From Phycisphaerae bacterium (GTDB lineage Bacteria; Planctomycetota; Phycisphaerae; UBA1845): a stretch of 64,000 bases of DNA. Shown one piece after another: positions 42,597 to 50,695 of the stretch. Position 1 is the stretch's first letter. Each line of letters begins with the position of its first letter. A program made the translations under genes and the position numbers. The notes beneath the pieces were generated by a model. That model did not search any database. It was not told the origin of the DNA and worked only from the letters and a program-made list of their open reading frames with translations. Location of the stretch: assembly GCA_029260165.1 (NCBI GenBank), contig JAJDDT010000042.1, positions 1 through 64,000 on the forward strand, read 5' to 3'.

Positions 42597-44390
42597 ATGA
42601 GGCTGGGAAGACTTTGCACGGTGGCGATCGCGGTTTGCGTCATGTCGTTGGTCGGTGCGGACGCGTTGGCGATCCTGCCAAGCCATACCGACGCTGCCAC
42701 GTTCAACGCGGACAATCCGGGGCTGACGGTTTCGGATTTTGAAATCGTGTCGATACCGTTGGGATTCAGCGATCCGGCTGAACTGGATCTGGTCGATGTG
42801 GGTGTGACGTATTTTGGCGAGTCGTTCGTGATTTCGGCGGCGCATAACGGCCCGCTTCCCAGTTCCTCGATCCCTGCAGGTCCGTACAACAACGCCGGCT
42901 CGCAATATCTGATTGGTGGCAAGCCCCTGACGGGTATCTTTGAGATTCTCCTGCCTTCGCCGAGCACGCGATTTGGTCTGGACATAGGGGCGGTTCTGGT
43001 TGGAACGCCGTTGTTGATTATCACGATCGAGTTTCCGGAAATTGGCGAGACGCATGTGTTTTCACCGGGGACTGATTGGCAGTTTTTCGGGTTTGAGTTC
43101 GGTGCTCCGGTCCAATCGGTTGAAATTTTCTTCTCGATCATTGGTGGTGGGGGCGAAGGTGAGAACTTCATCGGAATCGACAACGTGCATTTCGGCAACG
43201 CGGCTGGTGGATGCGGTGATGGCAATGTTGACGCGGGTGAACAGTGCGATGATGGCAACAACATCGATGGTGACGGTTGTGATGCGGGTTGTGTGACTGA
43301 GTTCTGCGGCGACGGAACGGTCAACAACAGTGGGGCTGAGCAATGCGATGATGGGAACAATATCGCCGGTGACGGTTGTGACGCTGGTTGTGTGATCGAG
43401 TTCTGCGGCGACGGAACGGTTAACAACAGCGGGGCTGAACAGTGCGACGACGGGAACAATATCGCCGGTGACGGTTGTGATGCTGGTTGTGTGATCGAGT
43501 TCTGTGGTGACGGGACGGTCAACAACAGTGGAGCTGAGCAATGCGACGACGGGAACAATATCGCTGGTGACGGTTGTGATGCCGGTTGCGTGACCGAGTT
43601 CTGTGGCGATGGAACGGTTAACAACAGCGGGGCTGAGCAATGCGACGACGGGAACAACATCGCCGGTGACGGCTGTGACGCGGGTTGCGTGACCGAGTTC
43701 TGCGGTGACGGAACGGTCAACAACAGTGGGGCTGAGCAGTGCGACGATGGGAACAATGTCGATGGCGACGGTTGCAATGCCGGTTGTGTGACGGAGTTCT
43801 GTGGTGACGGAATCGTCAATAACGGTGGTGCCGAAGTCTGTGACAACGGAGCCGGCAATTCTGATACGCAGCCCGATGCGTGCCGAACCGACTGCTCGCC
43901 GGCGACATGTGGAGACAATGTGATCGATTCGGGCGAGGATTGTGACGACGGTGTCGGTAACGCGAACGCTCCGAATGTCTGTCGCACGAATTGCCGCCTG
44001 CCCGTTTGTGGTGACAGTATTATCGACAACGGGGAAACCTGCGACGACGGTGCATCGTCCGCTGCCTGCGACGTTGATTGCACGCTGCCCATTTGCGGCG
44101 ATGGCGTGGTTAACACCGAGGCGGGTGAAGAGTGCGATGACGGTGGTCCGTCGGTGGCGTGTGACGGCGACTGCACGTCGGCGGCTTGCGGCGACGGGGT
44201 TCTCAATCTCATCGCGGGCGAGCAGTGCGATGACGGCAACAACAACAATGGTGACGGTTGTTCTGCTGATTGCGACCTGGAACCGGGTGAGCCCATCCCA
44301 GCCATCACGACCTGGGGGATGGTTGTGCTGACGACGCTGTTTGTGGTGGGACTGGTCATCAAAACGCGTCGAAAGGCGTCGATGAGGTAG
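42597..44390 (+). CDS. Exported Cys-rich (DUF4215-type) repeat protein with IPTL-CTERM-like tail
   Basis: This 597-residue protein has a signal peptide (LCTVAIAVCVMSLVGADALA) and a beta-rich N-terminal domain to about residue 203. Eleven Cys-rich repeats of the C-G-D-G...E-x-C-D-D-G-N-N type follow, known as myxococcal/DUF4215 repeats. Repeats 2-6 are almost identical 33-residue units. The end EPIPAITTWGMVVLTTLFVVGLVIKTRRK is a sorting tail: an I-P-x-x-x-x-W-G motif, one transmembrane helix and a basic cluster, as in IPTL-CTERM proteins processed by exosortase relatives. Surface location is likely. ATG 42597 with GGAGGG upstream; a rho-independent terminator follows. Confidence 0.8.
   Translation: MRLGRLCTVAIAVCVMSLVGADALAILPSHTDAATFNADNPGLTVSDFEIVSIPLGFSDPAELDLVDVGVTYFGESFVISAAHNGPLPSSSIPAGPYNNAGSQYLIGGKPLTGIFEILLPSPSTRFGLDIGAVLVGTPLLIITIEFPEIGETHVFSPGTDWQFFGFEFGAPVQSVEIFFSIIGGGGEGENFIGIDNVHFGNAAGGCGDGNVDAGEQCDDGNNIDGDGCDAGCVTEFCGDGTVNNSGAEQCDDGNNIAGDGCDAGCVIEFCGDGTVNNSGAEQCDDGNNIAGDGCDAGCVIEFCGDGTVNNSGAEQCDDGNNIAGDGCDAGCVTEFCGDGTVNNSGAEQCDDGNNIAGDGCDAGCVTEFCGDGTVNNSGAEQCDDGNNVDGDGCNAGCVTEFCGDGIVNNGGAEVCDNGAGNSDTQPDACRTDCSPATCGDNVIDSGEDCDDGVGNANAPNVCRTNCRLPVCGDSIIDNGETCDDGASSAACDVDCTLPICGDGVVNTEAGEECDDGGPSVACDGDCTSAACGDGVLNLIAGEQCDDGNNNNGDGCSADCDLEPGEPIPAITTWGMVVLTTLFVVGLVIKTRRKASMR
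43305..43799 (+). repeat. Five tandem 99-bp coding repeats
   Basis: Five head-to-tail units of 99 bp, each encoding CGDGTVNNSGAEQCDDGNN plus a GDGC-AGCV-EF ending. Differences between units are mainly synonymous. The first four are closest; the fifth has NVDGDGCNAGC. More divergent units flank them on both sides. Confidence 0.92.
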
Positions 44391-44437
44391 GCCGTCGGTT
44401 TGTCGGGCCATGATCATTGCGTCAGGAATTCAAGACT

Positions 44438-44467
44438 ACAGGGAGCGCTTCGGCGCTCCCTGTTTTT
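44438..44467 (+). terminator. Rho-independent terminator
   Basis: A perfect 11-bp stem (ACAGGGAGCGC / GCGCTCCCTGT) with a TTCG tetraloop, followed by TTTTT at 44463-44467. It lies 48 bases after the Cys-rich repeat gene and 27 bases before the stop of the converging aminotransferase gene. Confidence 0.93.
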
Positions 44468-44493
44468 GCGCTGTTGCAATGAACCCGGTTTTT

Positions 44494-45621
44494 TCAGTGT
44501 TTCGGTAGAAGCTCGACGAGTTGGTCGATTTCCTTTGTAGACGTGTAGTAGTGCGGACTGGCGCGGAGTTTGCCCTTGCGGGCGGCGATGACCAGGCGGT
44601 GTTCGGCCTGCAGGTGTCGCTGGATTTCGTCGTGGTTGTGCAGGTCGGAACTGAACGCGACGATCGAGCTGGCTTCGTGACGCTCGCGCGAGCTGAACAC
44701 GCGATAGCCCTTGTCGCGAAGCCCTTCGACCATGCGATCCGTCAGAAACAGCAACCGCCGGCAGATGTTTTCGACACCGATTTCAAGGGTCAGTTCGATG
44801 GCGGCTCCGAGGGCGAAAATACCAGGGAGATTGTAGGCACCGCTGTCAAACCGCTTGATCGTGTCTGCAAATTCGAAGTTGTAGTGGTCGAACTGTTGCG
44901 GGTTTTTGACCGACATCCAACCCACGCAGCTCGGGCGCAGGTGGCCCTGGATCGGCTTGGAGACGTAGAAAATCCCAATTCCTTCCGGTGCGCAAAGCCA
45001 CTTGTGTCCGTCGGCGGACAGGAAGTCGATGTGCATGGCTTTTACATCGATGGGCATCGCACCGAGCGACTGAATGGCATCGACGCACAGGAAAACACCC
45101 TTTTTGACGCAATGTTTTCCGAGTGTTTCCAGATCGGTCCGAAAGCCGCTGGCGAATTGCACACTGGATATCGCGACGACCCGGGTGCGGCTGTCAATGG
45201 CTTCGATCAGCGGTTCGATCGGGATGCGACCATTCTCTTCGATCACGGTCCGCACCTGCACGCCTCGTGATTGCAGATTCATCCATGGGTACATGTTGGC
45301 GGGAAATTCAACGTTGGCTGTGACGATATTGTCACCGCTTTTCCAGGCCAATCCGTTGGCGACCATTGAGATACCCTCGCTGGTGTTTTTGACAAAGGTG
45401 ACCTCATCGACATTGGCGTTGATCAGTTTGGCGGCCAGGTGACGCACCTCCTCGGCACGCCGATAGAAACCGCTGCCGAGATAGCAGTTGTCACGGGACA
45501 GGTCGAAATATTCCTTGCCCGCTTCGGCTGCCCGCTTTGAAACCGGTGCGACGCCTGCGTGGTTCTGGTAGTTGTAGTTCCGCGTGATGGGAAATTCGTC
45601 GCGTATTGCTTCCCAGTCCAT
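44494..45621 (-). CDS. Class V aminotransferase-like PLP enzyme
   Basis: This 375-residue fold-type I enzyme is related to cysteine desulfurases and isopenicillin-N epimerase. It has YNYQNHAGVAPVSKRA, EVTFVKNTSEGISMVANGL, VVAISSVQFASGFRTDLE, VDAIQSLGAMPIDV and the PLP lysine in SADGHKWLCAPEGIGIFYV. There is no G-S-A-C desulfurase loop; the C-terminal third instead has YRVFSSRERHEASSIVAF and RKGKLRASPHYYT, which suggests an aminotransferase or lyase acting on another substrate. ATG 45621 with AGAAGG upstream is preferred over an in-frame start at 45645. Confidence 0.82.
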   Translation of the reverse strand: MDWEAIRDEFPITRNYNYQNHAGVAPVSKRAAEAGKEYFDLSRDNCYLGSGFYRRAEEVRHLAAKLINANVDEVTFVKNTSEGISMVANGLAWKSGDNIVTANVEFPANMYPWMNLQSRGVQVRTVIEENGRIPIEPLIEAIDSRTRVVAISSVQFASGFRTDLETLGKHCVKKGVFLCVDAIQSLGAMPIDVKAMHIDFLSADGHKWLCAPEGIGIFYVSKPIQGHLRPSCVGWMSVKNPQQFDHYNFEFADTIKRFDSGAYNLPGIFALGAAIELTLEIGVENICRRLLFLTDRMVEGLRDKGYRVFSSRERHEASSIVAFSSDLHNHDEIQRHLQAEHRLVIAARKGKLRASPHYYTSTKEIDQLVELLPKH

Positions 45622-45853
45622 CAGCTTACCTTCTCTTGTCCTCACCCCTGGTCACATGCGACCCGATCCGGGTCGTCCCGCTCCATTATAGAACCAAACC
45701 GCGCGACTTCTGAATGCTTTTTGTCGAATTCGATCGCAAGCTGCGGTTGGCGGTGTCACTCTTATCGGACAGTCGGACGGTTGGCTACCAGAATGTTTGC
45801 GAACCACGCCTGTCGCGATTGACGGTTGGCCAACGCGTCGCGAGGATGGCGGG

Positions 45854-47434
45854 ATGGATGCTCGCGCTGTCGCCACCAACATGATTCGCGTTGTCTACCA
45901 GGACGACCACTACCTGATCGCCCGCAAACCGGCTGGTCTGCCCATGCGCACCCAACGCCGAGGCGTACCCGCAGGACTGGTCGAAGCCCTGATCGAGCTG
46001 GGCTACGGGACCGAAAAGGGCGATCTGACACCTTGCTTTTTGCTTGAAAAATATGTGTCAGGCCTGGTCATTGTCGCCAAAACGCCCCAGGCGGGCTACC
46101 ACATGCAGCGGACGATCGAATCCGGTGGGTTGACGCGGTCGTATGTGGCGGTTGTACGCGGGGATGCGCGGGTCGCACTGAAAAAAGGCTCCGTCGAGGT
46201 CGTCAAACAGTCCGACAAACGCGCGTTGATTCGGTATCCGCACACGGGCAAGGGCGGGCGAAGCCTGCGCGAACTGTTGATCCATCAGCGCATCCCGATC
46301 CTGGGCGACACGCAGTTCGACCCCAGACGCAAGGGCAGACATGGTGGTCGGATGTACCTGCATCTGGAGAGGCTGCAATTCGATCATCCGCTGGAAAACA
46401 AGCCCGTCAACGTCTCTGCTCCGATGCCAAGCGGTTTCAATGTGGTAGCCAATGATGCCGAGACGATGCGGGAGGATGTCGAGGCAGCGTTGGCGGGGCG
46501 GACGTCGTTCCTGCTGGATACCCGGACGGATGCGTACAGGCTGATGGGGGGCAGGTCGGACGGGGTGTCCGGTTTGATTCTTGATCGTCTGGGACCCGTG
46601 GGGATTCTGTTGCTCAAGGAGGGAAAATTCCAGGGTGGGGAGGATCGGGCGAGGCGGGCGGCTGGTTTTTTCGCGAAGGAGCTGGGATTGCAGTCGGTCT
46701 ACATGAAATGGATCCCGCGCGACCGAAGCCATGGCGTTGACAGTGCGCTCGGAGATGCTCGAAGTGCGACGCCGCTGTGGGGTCAGCCAGCCCCTGAAGA
46801 GGTGACCATCCGTGAGAACGGGATGAACCTGCTTGTCAGGCCTTTTGATGGATTCATGACCGGTGTTTTTCTCGATCATCGCGACAATCGCGCGCGAATT
46901 CGGGAGATTTCCAGGGGAAGACGGGTGCTGAACGCGTTTTCGTACACCTGTGCGTTTTCGGTGGCGGCTGCGCTCGGCGGGGCGGAGCAGGTGTCGAGCG
47001 TTGATATTTCCAAACGTAATCTGGAGTGGGGCAAGGCTAATTTCGCGGCTAATAACATTTCGTTGGATGGCCACTACTTCTTTTGCTCGGAGATTTATGA
47101 TTTCTTCACCCGTGCCCGGCGGCAGGAGCGGATGTTTGATGTTGTGATTCTGGATCCACCGACGTTTTCGCGGTCGAAGAAACCGCCGCGGACGTTTCGC
47201 GTGCAGGACGACATGGCTTCGCTGATTCGCGAATCGTTGACGGTTCTGGACAAGGGGGGAACGTTGATGGTGGCTACGAACGAGCGCTTGTTAGATGTGT
47301 CATGGATTCGACAGCAGATCTCGGTCGCATCGGGTGGGCGGGCGTTCAAGGTGGTCGACGTGCCTGACCCGCCGATCGATTTCGAGCACGATTCCGATGC
47401 AGCCAAGACCGTGTTTGCGAGTTTCGATGGTTGA
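45854..47434 (+). CDS. RluA-like domain fused to RlmI-type rRNA methyltransferase
   Basis: This 526-residue fusion has an N-terminal domain (about 8-205) that follows RluA pseudouridine synthases: IRVVYQDDHYLIARKPAGLP, SGLVIVAKT, RSYVAVVRG, HQRIPILGD. The catalytic R-L-D motif, however, reads LLEKYVSG, with Glu65 in place of Asp. The C-terminal domain (about 213-526) is an RlmI/RlmK-like class I methyltransferase: FMTGVFLDHRDNR, VLNAFSYTCAFSVAAALGGA near 359 and ILDPPTFSRSKK near 434. Such enzymes make m5C or m7G in 23S rRNA. ATG 45854 follows GAGG by 8 bases. The stop overlaps tgt by 8 bases. Confidence 0.85.
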   Translation: MDARAVATNMIRVVYQDDHYLIARKPAGLPMRTQRRGVPAGLVEALIELGYGTEKGDLTPCFLLEKYVSGLVIVAKTPQAGYHMQRTIESGGLTRSYVAVVRGDARVALKKGSVEVVKQSDKRALIRYPHTGKGGRSLRELLIHQRIPILGDTQFDPRRKGRHGGRMYLHLERLQFDHPLENKPVNVSAPMPSGFNVVANDAETMREDVEAALAGRTSFLLDTRTDAYRLMGGRSDGVSGLILDRLGPVGILLLKEGKFQGGEDRARRAAGFFAKELGLQSVYMKWIPRDRSHGVDSALGDARSATPLWGQPAPEEVTIRENGMNLLVRPFDGFMTGVFLDHRDNRARIREISRGRRVLNAFSYTCAFSVAAALGGAEQVSSVDISKRNLEWGKANFAANNISLDGHYFFCSEIYDFFTRARRQERMFDVVILDPPTFSRSKKPPRTFRVQDDMASLIRESLTVLDKGGTLMVATNERLLDVSWIRQQISVASGGRAFKVVDVPDPPIDFEHDSDAAKTVFASFDG

Positions 47435-48566
47435 TTCAACCGGGTTTTTATTTGAATTGCTGGGAAACGACGCGGGATCGTTCGCTCGGCGGGGTCGGCT
47501 GGTGACGCCTCACGGGGTTGTGCAGACGCCCGCGTTCATGCCGGTGGGCACGATCGGAGCCATGAAAGGCCTGACGCCGGTGCAGTTGGCGGAGACCGGT
47601 TCGGAAATCATGCTGTCCAACACCTATCACCTGGCGCTTCGACCGACGCCCGGGGTTGTTGAGGGATTGGGAGGGTTGCATCGGTTTACAGGTTGGGATC
47701 GCCCGATTTTGACGGACAGCGGGGGTTTTCAGGTTTTCTCGCTCGCGAAAATCAACAGGATCGACGACGACGGGGTCGATTTCCGGTCGCATATTGATGG
47801 TTCGCTGATCCGTCTGACGCCGGAAATTGCGACGGATATTCAAAACAGGCTCGGCGCGGATATCATCATGGCGTTCGATCAATGTCCCCCGCTGCCCTGC
47901 GATCCTGCGGAGTTGACGGCGGCTGTTGATCGCACGATCGCGTGGGCCAAGCGGTGTCGGGCGGCGCATTCGCGGTCGGATCAGTGGCAATTCGGGATCG
48001 TGCAGGGCGGTGTCGATCACCATCAGCGGCGAATTTGTGCTGAGCAGGTCATCGAGGTTGGGTTTGACGGTTATGCGGTTGGGGGTCTTTCGGTTGGGGA
48101 ATCGCATGAGGAGATGGTGGATGTGCTGACGGGGTTGTGCCCGCGATTGCCGGGGGACAGGCCTCGGTATTTGATGGGGGTGGGTGTGCCTCGGGATTTG
48201 TACGCGGGGGTTCGGGCGGGGATCGACATGTTTGATTGCGTGATTCCGACGCGGAACGGGCGTCACGGGCATGTTTTCACGGCGACGGGACCGTTGAAAA
48301 TGCGGAACGAGCGACATCGGCTGGACGGCGGGCCTCTTGAGGAGGGGTGTGACTGTTATGCCTGTCGGACGTTTTCGCGGGGGTATTTGCGTCATTTGTT
48401 CATGGCTGGGGAGATGCTGGGGCCTACGCTGGCGTCGATTCACAACGTGCGATTTTTGCAGAGGTTGATGGGCAGGATGCGGGATTTGATTTCAACGGGT
48501 GATCTGGCGACAATCCCGGACGAATTTCCCGTGGTACTGGAAACGGATGGAAACGACGAATCTTAG
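47427..48566 (+). CDS. tgt: Queuine/preQ1 tRNA-guanine transglycosylase
   Basis: This 379-residue TIM-barrel enzyme exchanges guanine-34 for preQ1 in tRNAs with GUN anticodons. Catalytic aspartates are in LTDSGGFQVFSL and in MFDCVIPTRNGRHG. The zinc site is CDCYACRTFSRGYLRHLF with the downstream His of ASIHN. The start TPHGVVQTPAFMPVGTIGAMKG is typical. ATG 47427 lies inside the end of the fusion gene (8-base overlap), so the two RNA-modification genes are coupled. yajC follows 9 bases after, the common tgt-yajC arrangement. Confidence 0.96.
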   Translation: MVDSTGFLFELLGNDAGSFARRGRLVTPHGVVQTPAFMPVGTIGAMKGLTPVQLAETGSEIMLSNTYHLALRPTPGVVEGLGGLHRFTGWDRPILTDSGGFQVFSLAKINRIDDDGVDFRSHIDGSLIRLTPEIATDIQNRLGADIIMAFDQCPPLPCDPAELTAAVDRTIAWAKRCRAAHSRSDQWQFGIVQGGVDHHQRRICAEQVIEVGFDGYAVGGLSVGESHEEMVDVLTGLCPRLPGDRPRYLMGVGVPRDLYAGVRAGIDMFDCVIPTRNGRHGHVFTATGPLKMRNERHRLDGGPLEEGCDCYACRTFSRGYLRHLFMAGEMLGPTLASIHNVRFLQRLMGRMRDLISTGDLATIPDEFPVVLETDGNDES

Positions 48567-48575
48567 GATGACATC

Positions 48576-48947
48576 ATGACGACTGGGTTTGGGATATTGG
48601 CGAATGCATCGGCGGTGTGGTTTGGGCTATTGGGACAAACGCCGGCACCGGCGCCGGGAGGTGGTTCTCCGGCAAGTGGTGGGTCTCCAATCCTGATTGG
48701 TCTGATGATTTTTCTCGGGGTGTTTTTCTTCATCAGCACGCGCTCGCAGAAGAAGGAGCGTAAGAAGACAACGGACATGCTGGATAATCTGAAAAAGAAC
48801 GACAAGGTGCTGACCGTCGGGGGGATCGTCGGGACGGTGACGAACGTGAAGGAAAACGAGATCGTGTTGAAGGTGGACGAGTCGACCAATACGCGGATGA
48901 CGTTTCTGAAGCGTTCGATTCAGCAGGTGCTGACGGGTTCGGAGTGA
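48576..48947 (+). CDS. yajC: Preprotein translocase subunit YajC
   Basis: This 123-residue protein has a long P/G/S-rich N-terminal region (TPAPAPGGGSPASGG), one transmembrane helix (ILIGLMIFLGVFFFIS) near residues 38-54, and the family cytosolic domain KERKKTTDMLDNLKKNDKVLTVGGIVGTVTNVKENEIVLKVD. YajC associates with SecDF at the Sec translocon. Here secD does not follow; the next gene is on the opposite strand. ATG at 48576. Confidence 0.93.
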   Translation: MTTGFGILANASAVWFGLLGQTPAPAPGGGSPASGGSPILIGLMIFLGVFFFISTRSQKKERKKTTDMLDNLKKNDKVLTVGGIVGTVTNVKENEIVLKVDESTNTRMTFLKRSIQQVLTGSE

Positions 48948-48956
48948 TCTGCCGCT

Positions 48957-50252
48957 TCAGGTTGTCTGTTTGACCCTGGCGACGACGATGGTGATGTCAT
49001 CTGTTTGTGGTGCCAGTCCCGCGAATCGGCGGGTGTCCCATTTGATCTGTTCGGCGAACACGTTTGGGGCAAGATCGCGGTGTTTGCGGATCGATTCGCG
49101 CAGACGTTTTCTGCCAAAATGTTCGCCCTGGAAATTCATCGCATCGAGAACGCCGTCGGTGTAGAAGACGATGACATCCCCGGGTTCGAGCGTGACGACC
49201 TCTTCGTCGAAAATCAGTTCAGGTTCGACACCGATGACCATCCCACCAGCATCGAGTTCGGTGAATTCGTCTCCGCGCAGGAGCAGTGGCGGGTCATGTC
49301 CGCCGTTCACATAGCGCAGGACGCGATCGTCCGCATCGAAGATACCGTAGAAGATGGTGGCAAATTCGTTGAGCAGGGTGTCACGACACATGTGGCGGTT
49401 GACGCTGGCCATCACGTCGGTGACTTCGCGCTCGTTGACGGCAAAAGCGTGCAGCGCGGATCGGGCGGAAGCCATCAACAGTGCGGCAGGAATCCCCTTT
49501 CCGACCACGTCGGCGATGGTGAAACCGATGGTGCCGGCGGGCAGTTCGATGAAATCGTAGAAATCTCCGCCAACGTCGAGGCTTGGGTTATAGACACAAC
49601 CAAACACAACGAACGGGTGATTCGGGGGCCGATCGGGGATCATGCGACGTTGGATGTCACCGGCGTAGCTCATCTGCCGACGGTGTCGTTCGGTGGTTCG
49701 TCGTTCCTCGAGGAGTTGGGCTTCGATGATGCCGGCAGCGGCGTGGGTACCCGCCGACCGCAGCAGCGCCTGGTCCTGGGCCTTGAATTCTCGTTTTTTC
49801 CCGGCGTAGACGCGGATAACACCGACGGTCCTGCCCCGATAGGTCATCGGTGCGCAGACTCCGCTGACAAGGCCCTCTGCCCTTGCCTGGGCGGGGTAGA
49901 CGACGCGCGGGTCGGACGCGACATCGGCGATGTAAACAGTTTCTCCACCGAGGGCAGCCAGGTCGACGGGGTTGTTGTGGACAAGGACGGGTCCCTTGTT
50001 GATGTAGGTGTCGGAAAGGTTGTGGGCGGCTGCGATCACCAGTTCGCCTGTTTCCTCGTTGAGAAGCCGGATACCGCAGGCCTTTGCGTTGAGAAGCCTG
50101 GCCACATGTTGAGCGGTCTGGCTGAGAATGACGGAAAGGTCGGCGGTTCCTGCGAGGAGGTCGGACAGGTCGATGATACCGGCGAGCGCGTCGAGCGGGG
50201 TGACTGGAGGGGCGACGGTCGGCGAGGGTGTTTCGTTGGGTTTGCTGGTCAC
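48957..50252 (-). CDS. GAF-domain SpoIIE-type protein phosphatase (PP2C family)
   Basis: This protein of about 431 residues carries a GAF sensor domain (about 35-180: ILSQTAQHVARLLNAKACGIRLLNEETGELV...GLVSGVCAPMTYRGRTVGVIRVYA). A linker of RsbU type follows (GDIQRRMIPDRPP), then a SpoIIE phosphatase domain with the metal-binding DVGGDFYDFIEL, IADVVGKGIPAALLM, YVNGGHDPPLLLR and FYTDGVLDAMN...DDITIVVARV. Such phosphatases dephosphorylate anti-anti-sigma factors. I propose GTG 50252; an ATG at 50399 would add 49 residues that look non-coding. No anti-sigma partner is adjacent. Confidence 0.85.
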   Translation of the reverse strand: MTSKPNETPSPTVAPPVTPLDALAGIIDLSDLLAGTADLSVILSQTAQHVARLLNAKACGIRLLNEETGELVIAAAHNLSDTYINKGPVLVHNNPVDLAALGGETVYIADVASDPRVVYPAQARAEGLVSGVCAPMTYRGRTVGVIRVYAGKKREFKAQDQALLRSAGTHAAAGIIEAQLLEERRTTERHRRQMSYAGDIQRRMIPDRPPNHPFVVFGCVYNPSLDVGGDFYDFIELPAGTIGFTIADVVGKGIPAALLMASARSALHAFAVNEREVTDVMASVNRHMCRDTLLNEFATIFYGIFDADDRVLRYVNGGHDPPLLLRGDEFTELDAGGMVIGVEPELIFDEEVVTLEPGDVIVFYTDGVLDAMNFQGEHFGRKRLRESIRKHRDLAPNVFAEQIKWDTRRFAGLAPQTDDITIVVARVKQTT

Positions 50253-50695
50253 ACTGATGATGATAGAGATTGAGTGACGCGCGGCAATGGTGAATTTATC
50301 CCCGGAGCCTGTTCCTACGATGGCATTACCCTGTTGAAGGCATGCCGCGTACAGGTAATTTGAGGAACTCCGTTTCAACTGCGGCGCGACGTTTCGCATC
50401 CGGCTGTTCTGCTTTTTTTTCGATCTGCTCGTCTGGGAGCTGTGACCGCTTTTCCAGTGTCGTGGCTGATGCTGTTGCGTGATGAAGGTGGGTACGCGTT
50501 ATCGGTCGTGCGTGTCGGCTGGAGTGAAGTGACACTTGCATCGGGGCGGTCGTTTGGGTTTTGACGGGGTTTGAGGTGAAGTTGTGCTTGCGGGGGGTGG
50601 TGGGGGCGCGATAAAATCCGTGTGGTTGAAGAGGTTCAAGTCGGTCCAGGGCACACATGCAGGGGTGTTGCGAAAGGAAGGAAAGGGTACACACA
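50253..50695. other. Intergenic stretch between divergent genes
   Basis: 443 bases with no supported gene between the phosphatase and the large repeat protein. A promoter candidate for the repeat gene is given separately. If the phosphatase starts at 50399, the left part is coding. Confidence 0.4.
50588..50617 (+). promoter_or_regulatory. Possible promoter of the large repeat-protein gene
   Basis: TTGCGG at 50588-50593 and TAAAAT at 50612-50617 with an 18-base spacer, 78 bases upstream of the GTG start at 50696. Weak -35; by-eye match only. Confidence 0.35.

Noticed and set aside
42311-44362. A 683-codon open frame on the minus strand opposite the Cys-rich repeat gene
   Set aside because: Its repeated Ser/Pro units mirror the 99-bp repeats of the plus-strand gene, which has a signal peptide, ribosome binding site and terminator.
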